A DNA stretch of 64,000 bases from Mansonella perstans (lineage: Eukaryota; Nematoda; Chromadorea; Rhabditida; Onchocercidae): NCBI GenBank assembly GCA_037074765.1, contig JBAMDO010000056.1, positions 434,001 to 498,000 on the forward strand, given 5' to 3'. This document shows, in pieces, positions 1 to 13,100 of this stretch. Numbering within the stretch: position 1 is the first letter of the stretch; each line of letters starts with the position of its first letter. The notes beneath the pieces were generated by a model that ran no database searches, was not told the DNA's origin, and saw only the letters and a program-made list of their open reading frames with translations. The position numbers and the translations under genes are program-made.

Positions 1-1620
1 ATTTAGCCAAATCTTCCTGTATATAGTAAATTATTAATAATAAAAGATTTGTATTAAAATAACTTACTTTGAGAGTATAAATCCTATTTCCTTCGTTGTC
101 GGAATAAAATTTCAAATACATCACACATCAAATATTTGCAAATCAATATAGATTAGCTGTAAATATCATTGAAAAGTTATCAAAATTAATCAGCAACGAA
201 CTTCTAAGCCATTCCATACCTCATCTAATTTATATATAACACCATACGACCTACGACCTACGACCCTAAAAGCGAGTGTTAGAGCTTATCGATGTTTCAT
301 TTTCTCTCTATGAAAAATACTATCCCATCAGCCCAGTAAAATCATCAACAATCGTCAATCCTTTGTATCATCAAATACATAACATTCCTTCTTCGCTATA
401 GCTTTTACTAACTCTTACACAGATCTCTCTCATGCCTTTTTGCCCCCTTCTCCCCATATATTCTATTTGACTTGTAAATATTTTAGGCATCACTATCATA
501 GGTTACTGTATAAATGTACCATTTATGGCATTTATTGCACAAATACCAAAATCAGGCTATATAACAAACCTAACTATTTAGTATTATCACATAGTATTGC
601 CTAATTTCTGTTTTTTTTTTCCGAATCCTATCCAATAAATTCTTACTTAGATAACTTTCCATTAATATCTCTTGAGAAATAAGGAAAATCTATGTTATAC
701 TCTAGAATTGAATTCCAGTACAGTTACTAAACTAGTTTCTAAATCCTGAAAATATACTACTTTATCCTAACTACTCTTCATATAGCCATTATCAAATCCA
801 TTTTTGCATTTTTTTGTTCAATTAATGAACTAAAAGTATCCAAGAGAACGAAGTGTAAGCTTAAATAAAAATTAGAAAGTACCACTTGTATTTCTTGAAT
901 ATTAATGAATAGTTCTCAATTTTCCAGTAACTACTATACCATTACTGCTCTGTTTGAGATAATTTTACAATACAGTAATACTTTATTGAACAATTTGGCC
1001 AATGTAACACAATATATTTCCCACTTGTTGCAATAAAACAGAACAATGGACAATCGATAAATGTCAATTTATGAATTTAAAATTCTGTGTCCCAAGAAAT
1101 TTATCTTTAATAAATTCATTTATATTTAGTACAAAATACAAGGATTAGATGAAAACCTTGAACAGCAAACATCTATAAAGTCTAAAAATTTTAAAAAACT
1201 ATAGCTAATCACAATAAATATCCAAAATTCACACTTCTCTCTGTACTTAGAGTACAATATGTTTAAGTGATAAAAGAATTACAATACGTCTATAATGCTT
1301 AAATTCGTATTACCGTTAAGCAAAAAAATCTTAGCATATTAAGCTTTGCGAGCTGCAAAGTAAGCGCTGGAACATGTCTTAATACATTATTAAGTCATAA
1401 AGCAGCATAATAATTATACTCCAACATAGTTTATAGGAGTATTTAATAACAATGTAGTTCAAATGACAGTTTTAAAAAAATAAAAACTTATAAATTAAGT
1501 AACAATTCAGGAAATGAAGTTCGATATGTATTTAATTATCAAACAAAATATGAAAAGTTTTTAAAAACAATACCTGAATGAGCAAAAATTCAATGACTAA
1601 TGTTAAATAATGGAATTTCA
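1..1620. other. Non-coding region downstream of the fatty acid 2-hydroxylase gene
   Basis: No exon or RNA gene is recognised on either strand. The sequence is AT-rich with short homopolymers. Its right end must contain the 3' untranslated region of the minus-strand hydroxylase gene, whose stop codon is at 1621-1623, but I could not fix a polyadenylation site. Confidence 0.6.
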
Positions 1621-4600
1621 TCAGAGTGGACCTGTGCCAACCGAATTAAAAACATAATCCCATAAAACAGTTGATATCCCAAAAGCTGGAGAAAAAGAAA
1701 ATAATGAAAAAAGTTTAAAGGTCCTTTACTCTTTGTTTTAAAAAAAATCTTTTCCTGATAATACTATGAGCTTCAAACATGAAGATCCAACGAAATTTGG
1801 TCAAAGTTATTTCATTTTTCATTGAATATAAGATCAGACTAAAGAAGGGATTGTTTTTCATTAACAATCTCTTTGAGAAAACAGAGAGAATAAAAAAAAC
1901 TGAAGAAAACATACCCAGATCGAAATGCTTGAAATGATGATTATTATGATAGACTTTTCGAAAATGCAGATTTGTTCCTGGTAGCGGATCGGCATGATGA
2001 AAATAATAGTGTGAACAATCGTAAATAATATAACCAAACAATTTACCAGCTCCAAAACAACAAAAGAGGTCGTATGGAAGTAACGAAGTATATAAATAAT
2101 AAAAAAATGCGACAATTGCAGCTGCCGGTAACGGCGGAAAAACCAAACGATCACCATCCATTGGTGTCTGAAAAGCACTATTTGCGTTATAAATGAATAA
2201 GTTATTAATCCGATCTTAACAAGAATACTTATCATTTGATGCTGAAATCTAAATCCAACTCATAAATTTTATGGATTTCAATTAAAAATAACGGGTTAGC
2301 AAAATGATTTTCAAAACTCTAAAATGCTTAAACAAAACTTTCAACTGCAATTACTGCTAAAATAATGTATGCGAATTTAAATAAGCTCGAAAGAAAGCAA
2401 TGTCAACATGTAATGAAAACGAGGAAAACTGAAATTATTTCAAAGTCTAACTTTATGATGCAGGCCATGTAATAGGAAATGCAAAGTGATCTGAAAATGT
2501 GATTCTGGATTAGGCCGCCAGTGGAATGCAAAACGATGAAGAAGATATTCCAGAAGAGTCCATGCAAGAACACCTAAGATGAAAAGAACTGTCCAGATCA
2601 TAAGGCCGTGTAAAATTCCTGCAAATATATACGATCAACTATATCAATATGGCAGAAAATTTTGGAAATTTAACAAAATTATTACTTCAGGTTACATGTA
2701 TAACTGGTATTTTGTATGGGATAATATCCAAAAATTTTTTTTGATATCATTTTTGATATTAAAACTTAAGTCATGCGTCCGTTTCTTTGCTCAAAGTGCT
2801 GAAAGATATTGCAAGCCAATTTCGTTTAACGCAACAAACATTTGACTCCTAATTAATTACTAGCAACTTTTTTACAACTAACAACTTAAACAAACATTCA
2901 AAAAAATGTCTATATTCAAAAAAAGAATTTAAGATTGACAATAAAAATCACCATGGTTCTGAAAAATCATCAAAAAGGCGCGTACTGTAAAAATGATCAC
3001 CAAAGGCAACCAAACAAGTGGTACCACCCACCAACGTGTCCTAGTCATATTTTCCAAAACATCTGATTCGAACAATCGAAGTGTCCCATCGTATGGTTGA
3101 TGGATCCATGTCCAATATCGATCACCCAAATAACCAATTCTATTTAAAATCGGTTTATCAGATAACAACTCGTCGTCTCCCTTAAAAAAACAAAAATTAC
3201 TTTGATTTGAATCAGCATGTACTTACAATATTGTCACCACTTATCATGAACTAAAAATTTTTTTCCCAGTAATGTGTACAAATTGCAACTTTTTTCGAAA
3301 AAAAATGGCTCGAAAACCACGAGTATCAGTCAATCAATATCTAGAATTTCTGCTACCTAGAGTGGCCCAGACGTAATGGAATAATGCAAATTCTTATTCA
3401 GTTCAAGTGATAGCTTTCTCTCTCCAGCAATTTCTAAATTAAGGACTCCAGTTGAGAGGTGGAAAATTTTTTAACACAATAGAATTTTGGTAACAATTAT
3501 TCCAATTATTATAACATCAAATGCTGCATAGAATTATGAAGATGAAATATTATTAAAGTTTTTGGTTATTTTATTGGTTAATAAATTGTTATTTACAATC
3601 GATTATTATGACATAAATATTCCAATTATTGTAACACAAAATACTCTGCAGTATTATGTAGATGAAATTTGGCGGAATATTTACGGTCAAATGTTACCAA
3701 CAACTATACTTTGTTACTATATATTACCGAAATATTCAATGCGCATTCACTTTCTGATTTTTCTGATTATTTTCAATTAGAGCTTGTAATTTGAAAACAC
3801 CAACAAAAAAAAATAACCGGTATCAGTAGCATGACAAATGCCACCTATAACCTAGAGAAAAAATTAATCAATCATTAAAAGCCAAAAAATTATTTAGCAC
3901 TAAAAAAAAGGACAATATTATTTGTTGAAACATTCTCGAGAAATTTGGCACATATAATACACTATGACCAAAACAACAAGCCTCGTAGCAATGGTCGATA
4001 GCATATCTTTCCAGCATCCGATATGCAGCTGCTGAATGTGCATGCTTGACACCAAGAATGCGTTTAGTACCATTCATATAATCATCCACATCTTCACCAG
4101 CTAAATGTTTAAGTACCTGAAATAAAATACTACAAATATTTCTCATAACTCTATTACCATTGTATGTCTACACAGCCGTGTTAACTAATATTACTCAATG
4201 CTATTCCCATTTATCTTTTTTTTTTCCTTCGATTAAATGTTTGGAACTTTAAATGGAAATCAATTTAATTCGAATACATTACATTATTTCCAGTATAACA
4301 TATACTTGCGAGTCCAGAACAATTTCCAGGGCGCAACATCTAACAGTAACATTGTAGTGATCTCAGTGATCATATAACACTCGAATGTTGCGTGCTCTAT
4401 GAAGCTAACTATCAAACTTCCTTTTTTTCCGACCGACCAATAAAATTATTGAAAGTTTCACAAAACTATCTCCAACAAATATAAAAAAAGAAACAAACAA
4501 AATGACGGAACCTTTTGTCCACCAGGATGTTTCGATGCAAACAACGCTATGTCGTATAATGTTCCATTAAGTCGCATTAGTAACGGTCGCTCTCGTAAAT

Positions 4601-4664
4601 TACAAACTTTTGAGGTGCTCCAATCTCTTTCCGGATTACCGCTATCAGCATCATTTAATACCAT
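1621..4664 (-). CDS. fath-1: Fatty acid 2-hydroxylase (cytochrome b5 + sterol desaturase/hydroxylase domain), 6-7 exons
   Basis: Predicted ER membrane enzyme that 2-hydroxylates fatty acids destined for ceramide. Exons read 4664-4512, 4116-about 3961, 3250-3227 (24 nt), 3180-2952, 2618-2452, 2167-1915 and 1685-1621, giving about 348 residues. Exon 1 carries the heme motif HPGG near residue 46 of a cytochrome b5 domain; exon 2 carries the second heme His in HAHSAAAY. The hydroxylase part starts with WIHQPYDGTLRLFESD and has the di-iron histidine boxes HRFAFH, HGLHH, HYYFHH and HNNHH. The ending FGIST-LWDYVF matches the family. All junctions from 3250 onward agree in phase. The 3' end of exon 2 is unsure: the only phase-0 donor nearby, before GTATTA at 3960, is weak. 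The ATG follows an AG by 2 nt, so it may be trans-spliced. Length is between the nematode and human enzymes as I remember them. Confidence 0.95.
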
Positions 4665-5274
4665 CACTTAGAATTATCGAAATAAAAATCCTGAACGAAG
4701 ACTAACAATACAATCATTGATATATAAAGAACAAGCAATATGAATATACCGGAATACCTACAATGAAATTGTATAATGTAGGATAAAGGGATGAGTACGA
4801 TGACTGGAATTGAATTTCTCGAAAATCTATATGATCAATGATAAAATTTGCGTAAATTTTTTCAGTAAGTCAAAACGGTAACAAATTTATACTAAAACAT
4901 AGTGTAGGTATAGGAAAGTGCAATCGACTGGTGCTAGATAAATAAATAATTAAATTGTAAATGAGTGGAAAATTTATGAACATATAAATAAATGAACAAA
5001 TAAGTTAAATTCAATAGAAATAAACTGTGTGCTATGCAGTGAACGGAATAAAAAATACTAATGAATACGTACTAAATTACTAATTAAATCGTAAATGAGT
5101 GAAAAAAGGAATAACTGGGCAAATCAATTAAGGTATAGATGAACAACCTTATAATTGTACTTTTGATGAATAGGTACACAACAAAATAGCTAACCTAAGT
5201 AGTTAAGCAATTAAAAAACTAAAAAGTTATAAATGCTGAGGATGAAATTTACATGATACGAGGAGGTAATTAAT

Positions 5275-5380
5275 GATAAGCGACAATGTATGTATGTCAC
5301 TGCATACATATATTAATATTATTATTCATTATCAGAGAGATCAATAATTACTTATCAGAAAAGATCGTCGATAACTTATC
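5275..5380. promoter_or_regulatory. Cluster of GATA-factor motifs upstream of the fatty acid 2-hydroxylase
   Basis: Four GATAA/TTATC cores lie in about 105 bp: GATAAG at 5275-5280, TTATCAG at 5329-5335, CTTATCAG at 5351-5358 and TTATC at 5376-5380. On the minus strand two read CTGATAA, close to the extended intestinal GATA motif of nematodes. The cluster is 610-720 bp upstream of the hydroxylase ATG. Intestinal or hypodermal control is inference; AT-rich DNA yields such cores by chance. Confidence 0.3.
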
Positions 5381-5719
5381 GGGCCTGTTCAGGCGTAATA
5401 ATCCTTTCGATAATGATGATAATGATGATGCAACCACATGTTCGTTATAAGGATATATGAAAGAACTTCTCCGAAAGAACATTCCCAAAATGCTTATCCA
5501 AGTCGCTATTTATCCAATCTGGAACGATTGACTTCCACTAACTAAACTGATATAACAACAATCTTCAAACTATCATCAACAATTTATACTTTACTTTTCT
5601 ATCAACGGAATAATTTACATATTTCCAAATTTCTTTACCAATTAATTTTCCCAACAAACTCTTCTAAATATATGTTTATTTCAAAAATTCTTAAAAAAAA
5701 AAATCTATCTAATTTAAGA

Positions 5720-5839
5720 TCAAAGAGAGAATTTGAGTTCAAATTTGAATTAAATCCAATCGAAGAGAGAATTTGAGTTCAAATTTGAATTAAATTTAAT
5801 CAAAGAAAGAATTTAAATTCAAATTTGAATTAAATTCAT
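5720..5839. repeat. Three tandem copies of a 40-bp unit
   Basis: Copies start at 5720, 5760 and 5800. Each has GAGAGAATTTGAGTTCAAAT or a close variant followed by a TTGAATTAAAT core. Copies 1 and 2 are nearly identical; copy 3 is more diverged at its 5' end. Confidence 0.9.
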
Positions 5840-6396
5840 TTTCCACTATTTTTAAAAACCTAAGATTGATGATAAAAGTATCAATAATGATTACGAAGTT
5901 TAATCTGAACAATATAAATGTAAGCTTCGTAAAATTGTTGAGATCATACGGCAGGGTAATTTGACAAAGTAGAATGTTGTACAATTGCAGGAGGAGGAGA
6001 GAAAATGATGATATTTGCGTAACTAAGTGTGCCATTGTCGATTAATTCGTATATGCAATCGATTTGTTCTTTTCTTTTCCAAAAAATTCCAGAAATCCCT
6101 CTTTCTATCCTCTCTCTCTCTCTCTTACTTTTTCTTCCTCTCTCCCTCATTCATTTTCTATTTTCAAAATAAAATTCAATATTTGTAATGGAATATAATT
6201 AAAAAAAAAAAAAAAAAAGTATGTAAAAGAATAAAAATCAACGATAATCCCAAAGCATATAGAATGAGAAAATTGCATTAAATATTTTTGTTAATTTATT
6301 CACTCATTGATATTTCTATTTATACTTTACTTTTCACAATATATGTATTCTTCGTCACATACATATATATACCGTGTAATTAATTCTTTTTCCTTT

Positions 6397-6548
6397 TTTT
6401 TTAATTTAATTCCATACATTTTTTCCTTTAAAAAAAAAATCTATTTCATATTTTATATTTTCTTTTAATTTAATTCCATACATTTTTTCCTTTAAAAAAA
6501 ATCTATTTCATATTTTATATTTTCTTTTAATTTAATTCCATACATTTT
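6397..6548. repeat. Tandem duplication with 62-64 bp period, about 2.4 copies
   Basis: The segment AATTTAATTCCATACATTTT recurs with TCCATA at 6411, 6475 and 6537. Copies are separated by a poly-A run and an ATCTATTTCATATTTTATAT segment. Near-identity suggests recent slippage or unequal exchange. Confidence 0.9.
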
Positions 6549-7048
6549 TAATGATATAAAATAGACACATAGTAGAATAGTTGTTTACAATTTTTCATCA
6601 CTATGTATCACTTGCACCGATCATTGCAAAAATTCAAAATTAATAAACGCTCTATTAAAGTTTTAATGTGTAAATTAAATTTGAAATTAATATTATAATA
6701 TATAAGGAATATTTTCAGTAAAAAACTTTAAAAATTCAGTTTGATTTTCCATTACAGTGATCTTTGAGCTTAACAAACAAATTCAAAGCATAGCTTTAAA
6801 AACAAAAAAGTAAATAACTTCCACAGAACAGTTTCACATTCATCGCGCTGTTATATTCACTGTCTATCGGTTGGGAACTACCAATACCAGAAGATATATC
6901 AGTGAATTAATTCATTTCAACAATGGAAAATATGTCACACTTACTCTTTCAATAGATATTTGATAACGCAGTGATAAATTATGTTCTTTAAGATCGACTG
7001 TAAAAAAAAATAAAAATGAGTATAAATTTCTCGAGAACTGTCATCTTG

Positions 7049-7123
7049 CATCATCATTATCATCATAATCATCATCATCATCATCACTATCATTATCATC
7101 ATTATTATTGTTATTATTGTTCA
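7049..7123. repeat. Degenerate ATC/ATT trinucleotide microsatellite
   Basis: About 75 bp of imperfect ATC, ATT and GTT triplets in intergenic DNA. No coding function is implied. Confidence 0.9.
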
Positions 7124-10100
7124 TAATTTATCGCTGAATAAGTAAAAAAGCAGCAAAAAAAAACAACGAAAAAATAGAGACAAAATGATCGGTGAGTTTC
7201 GGTAGCAAGCATCCCTTTTAAATATATAAAATGAAGAGATGTAAAACTTGTTATTTCTATCCAATGATGCATTGCTTGCATTTTTGTAATTGTTATGAAC
7301 ATAATCAAAATGTTATTTTCGTTGGAATTTATAATTAGACTCGAAATACTAAAAAAATTACTATCAAATTATTACCTAATAACAGCTAATTAGTATATTA
7401 AAATTGAACAAAAAGAAGAACTTGAGGATAAGTAAATTGTATAGTTCAATAATAATCAATCAATCGGAATTTGAAATGGACACAATAATCAATTAATCAA
7501 ATAAATATAATAATTACAAATAATGAAATAAATATAACAATTTGTTGGAATGTAATCAATTATATTAATTGCCTGTTTTCCTGCTTTATTCAAATAGCTG
7601 TTTGAATGAGAAAAACAAATCCTTTTAAAATTATCTGAAGAAAACAAATTTCAAAATTACAGCTTTATCAAAAAACTTAAAGAACTCAAATTCAAAATTG
7701 AAGTTCAAAAAAACGCCCCATATATGAACCTCTAAAAAATATTCCCAAATGCTATCCAATGCACTGCTATCTAGTCTGGAACGATTAACTTCCACGAACT
7801 GAAATAATTTAGCAATTTGCTGATCGCTGTATTACAATGAAATTCAAACCCTTCGCAAAATGAGCTGTTCAGTGTAATTTTAGCAATTGAATAAACATAA
7901 AAAAGGATTCACTTTTGCTTTTTGATTCATCATTTGCTGAAAATTTCATTTCACCAACATCATTTTCAGCAACTACGATGGCTTTGTATTTAGTTCATTG
8001 AACGATGATGACAACATCCACTTTCCGAATTTTTCAATTTCAATACTATCTCAAAGACATATCATTGAAAAGTACAGGAAAGGAAAAAATGGAATTGTTT
8101 ATAAATAATAATTAATAGCTTAACTGTCTACAGTTGTTGACATAATCCTTCGATTTATCAGCTGAAATTTCCATTTTCATAATTTTTTAAACTATTTCAT
8201 AAGATCTTTTAATTTTTCAAATTTCAAATACTTGAAATCGATTACTTCATTTATTGGCTAATTACTTTGTTTTGTTATTATTATTAATATTCCTTTCTCT
8301 CGAACTATTATTTCTTGATTAAATGAATTATTGCCACAAATATTTCTTCTTTTAAATTTTTTTTAAAATCAGTTCCTGATTCAATTTTTCTTTCGATTCT
8401 TTTTGTTGCGTTGATTTATTTGCTCGTTTTGATTGTCATCTTTATCGATGGAATGTGTGTGTATTACTGATGAAAATTTATTTTACTTTTGCTGATTAAA
8501 TTTTATTTACGAAGTTCATAAAGAATAATTTAATGATTTAATTTGTTTTAATTGCAATGGAACTAAGTGCGAGCAATTAATAAATCTCTGTCATTTAAAA
8601 GAAGATTATTCATTTCTCATTGTAAATGATAAATGAACAATATGTCGAACAGAGCAATCAATTTGTAATATATAAGCAAATTGACAGAAAAAAATTGACA
8701 ACTGACATTAAATATAACGAGGAAATATTGTTCCCTAATGATAGCAAAAATAAAATATAGCAATATTATTAGACATTATTTCTTACTCTTTACTTTTAAT
8801 TAAATCGATTAATTCACTAATAGCTGCATATGATGATAGCATAAAATTTCTTATTAATTAATTCATATTAACTGAAGGTTCTTTTTTTTTCATATTTATC
8901 CTTTACTGAAATGTTGGAACAAAAAGCTCAAATCGAAAAAAATTAGTCCAAATTAGGAGATAAAGAAGCATTGAATGTGAATGTGTGCAATTAAATCAAT
9001 GAAAAATAAATTAGTTTTTAATGGCTAAAATAAAATATGTGATTTAAAAATTTTACCATACCGTGTCCAAAATATTAAAAATCCATCCCATTATTTATTA
9101 TTTCACATTTTTGCATAAAAATAATTCGGTTTGAAATTAATTTTAAATTAGCCCAAAGTTATAAGCATCTTACATTAGAACACAATATAAATTAGAAATA
9201 AGCAAGAAACAAAAAGAGCAGAAAGGAATAAGGATGAATGATTAATTATTCCTTTAGATTTGTTTGAATGATTTTAATTTGTGCCCTTAGGGAAAATAAA
9301 AGAAAATTATCGTTTATATTTTTTTTTTTTTGAAAACAAAAAAAATAGAAACTACAAATTTTACTAAACGAATTATAATTTTAATTAGTTGAGTAAATTA
9401 TAACAAATTTAACCGCTTTTTTGAATAAATCGCTACAATTCATTCAACGGAAAAAAAATTTTTCTAAAAGAAAAATCTTTTTCTGAGAGTTCGGTCTAAA
9501 TTTGTTGAACTTCTTCTGCCAAATATACTACTGGTTTCTGGCCATTTCTATCTGATCAAGGGAGATTTTTTAGTGATAAATGTATCACTTCAATGATAAG
9601 TTTCAATGAAATTGCAACATGCATGCTTTCATTGTTAATAAAACAATAATTTAAGACCGACGAATAGAATTTTGAATTAAAATAACATGGAGCAAAGATT
9701 TGAAGTGATTTAAAAACTAGGTCAATTAAAGATCTGGATCAGTTCGATCCATTCGATCCATCGATCCATTAGTATATTATAATAATCGGGCATGTTAGAA
9801 GAGAAAAGAACTCGCATATTGCTTAGAATAGGTTAATTAATAGGCTAATTTGTGATTATTGCAAATGCCTGCATGAAAGAAAAAAGTTAAAAATCACATA
9901 TGAAAAATACGTATTTCATATGTTCAGGGAAAAATGTCAGCATTCAAAGTACGTATTATACTTATTTGGAACAGGGAAAAATTACTGGTCAACTATTCAA
10001 AGTAATAAATAAACTTATCAAAAAAAAAAAGCCAAGTGAATAATTGGCAAAAAAAAGCTAGAAGTTAAGTACAATTATATTTGGCATTTTAAGTACATAT

Positions 10101-10172
10101 AAGCTTACACACATTTTCACAAATTATTAAGCGCTTCCAAATTAACAGTCATTAATTATTCAGTGACTTTTA

Positions 10173-13100
10173 CTAGTTTCGTATTGCAATACTGTAAATA
10201 ATGCCATTTTCAAAAATATTAATTGTTTTTGTTGTGTGATCATACTGTACATTTGAGGGTATACCGTATCGTTTCCAACTACCTATTTCTGGAATGTTGT
10301 TGAAAAACTTGTCAGTGCTAAAATCGTAAACAACATTTAAAATATTTGAAGTAATATTTTGTGTTATGGTATAAAAACGATTGCAGGCAATGAATCCATT
10401 CACAATAGTTTTTGTGTCCAGGAATTCTAGGACCCAAGATTTGCGTTCCGTGAGTGATATGCAATTGCGTAACGAAGCTTTCAGTGCACCATCTGGAAGG
10501 GAATGATATATAATCCATAAATGACCATCATCATTTTCCAAATCCACATATGAATGGGAAGATTTGTAGATTGGAATCTGAAATTTCGAAAACTCCGAAA
10601 AAGTTCCGCATAAGTTAATCAATAAAATTTTAAATAAAAAATTTATTTTCCATGCCAATCTCAATATTTCAATTATTTCAATCAATTTTATTGTGGTTTG
10701 CTTTGAATTCTTAATTCTCAACTTATTTGAAAGAAGTTTCAAATTTAATTTGCTACAAAATTTTCAGTTTAATTTTCAAACAAATGATAATATTGAAACA
10801 TAGCTTAATTGCCATTCATTCTATCGTGTCAAATTATAAATTTCTATTAAAAAGAGGAAAGATTTTAATAAATCAAAAGTTTCGTCTGACTTTTCTTGTT
10901 GGAAAATGAGAAATGATGAGAACTCTCTCCTGATACGTTAATTAAACAAATTAGTCGAATGAAAGAAATCACTCTGTCTGATTCTCGACTGGCTCAAAAC
11001 TAAATCATTTCTGAAATTTGAGTTTCAAAAATCAGATCTTCGGGAGGAAAAACAAGAAAATGAACATTATGTTGATAAAAATTAACAAATTTATGATTAA
11101 TTTTGTCTCCTATTTCTTTTATAAATCGCCAATTTCTACATCACTGATCAAAAGATCGTATCCTGAGTTGACATAAGGCATAATGTTATCTATTCCATAT
11201 GTTTCGGATTTTATGCGAGATAATGATGATGATAATGAAGCGCTAACTGACTAAAAATTTTGTTGACCATTTGTGATCGCTGGGAACATATGGGTAAATT
11301 TGCATAAAGTCAAAGATATTTCAGGTTCCATCAATTTTAGTGCGGTAACATTGACACTAGTTTTGACATGGACAATTTGAGATGAATTTCAAGAAAATTA
11401 ATGTATATCTTATTTAATGTGAAATGAGACAGAAATCAAAAACTGAATATAGATATGCGTTGTTTGTAATTCAAATTTAGTTTCTGATGTTCATTTTAGA
11501 TTTGTTGATGGACAATGTAATTGATCATTGCTTGCGTAAAATAATACCGCAACCGGAAAATATGGTGCATTGAACAGTTGAATAACATTGCTGATTTCAG
11601 TGACAACATTGCTGGTTCTGGTGACAACATTGTTGATTCCGGTGAAACAATTCCGGTGTCGGAATTTGTTCTTGCTTTTTTTTTCTTTTCAAAAAGGAAA
11701 GCTTTTTTCCGAATCTTCAATTTGTTTTTGAAAACGAGTTCAAGCATGAATCAACAAAAGAAGCATCATTTTGCATATATGCAAGAAGATACTGATTTGT
11801 AATTGTGAGTGCCAATGCAATAGAAGCTATCTTTTCGATCTATTAAATCTTCCAACATTTTAAAAAATAATTTGAAAATTTAAAACAAACTTTTAAAGCA
11901 GCAATTGATGCATTTCTTGAACGTTTTTCATCAATACGGTGCGAATAGATATGCGATGTTGCTGCTGCATAATAAAGAAAATTATTTCCATTACATACGG
12001 TGTTGTCCGTACCATCAAATTGCGCCGCATCCAAAGAATGTATCGCAGATGGACGCGAAAATCGTAGATTGGTTAGACTGTTGTATTCAAAAACATTATA
12101 TCCCAACGAATATTCAGTCTAAAATCCACTGAGATCAATTTTACGACGAAAATAAAGAGCTAAAAATAAAAATAACTGATAACTTAAAGTTGAAAGAATT
12201 GAAAATACTTGAACAATAATTAAATAACAAACGTAATGTCATAGTAGCATTTCTTACGAGATCTGATAACAGATATATAAATGCTTCAAGTTTTTTTTTT
12301 TTTTAATAATCAAACAGTAATCAATCATTTTAAAAGTTTGAAAGCTTTTTTGCGACTTGATAATTTAATTTTTTTTCCAAATTGAAAATTTTTTTACTGC
12401 TCTTACTTTCTTTTAGGCAGCATATTTCTAGATTTTTTAAATTGCCAATTTTCTCAAAAATCTGTCTCTTTTAGGTTTTGCTTGCTTGATATGTTTGTAG
12501 TAAGTTAAACTTCTACGCCTACAAGAAGCTTAAAATCTAGTGCTGAACAATTCTACTGTAAGACAATTAATAAATCATATTTTACTGCTGCAAATATTTT
12601 TTAACGCAATAATTAATGAGCCTTATTATGAATAGTGACTGAGGAATTAATTACGATGTAAAATGAAAAAATCAGGTTCAATTAAATGATAAATATAATT
12701 TCTCAGTAGCACTTTCTGCCTATAATAAAGAATAAAATTTGAAAAGTTCGAAATGGTTTCAACCTGAAACCAACGTTTTCCATGTCGAATAATGCCACCG
12801 ATTACATTCAAACGACGAGCCAAAATGTATGGTTTAGAAATTGAATGTATTAAGCCACAACCTAAAAACTGAGGGAAAAAAGTTCCTATTTTTAAGGCAT
12901 TCCTTTTTCTTCACTCTGAAATGATCAGAAAAGTGAGTTGTCTTATACTAGCTGCAAATAATGAGTTGAAATGAGTCAAAAATGAAGCAGATTGCTTGAA
13001 AATTGTTCAGCATATTTAAAGACATCACAGAGATTAAGAAAATAAATAAAAATGCGCATATTTAAATTGTGATAGAGATTCAGAGTAAAAGGTAAGAGCA

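Larger units (their letters stand above)
4665..10172. other. Intergenic region between hydroxylase and olfactomedin genes
   Basis: No coding exon recognised on either strand. Contains a GATA-site cluster (5275-5380), two short tandem duplications (5720-5839 and 6397-6548), an ATC/ATT trinucleotide tract (7049-7123) and several poly-A/T runs. The left part is the upstream region of the minus-strand hydroxylase; the right end includes the 3' flank of the minus-strand olfactomedin gene. Confidence 0.65.

Noticed and set aside
4320..4402. Imperfect inverted repeat (GCAACAT / ATGTTGC) as a possible transposon end
   Set aside because: Arms are short, there are no target duplications or transposase, and it lies within an intron of the hydroxylase.
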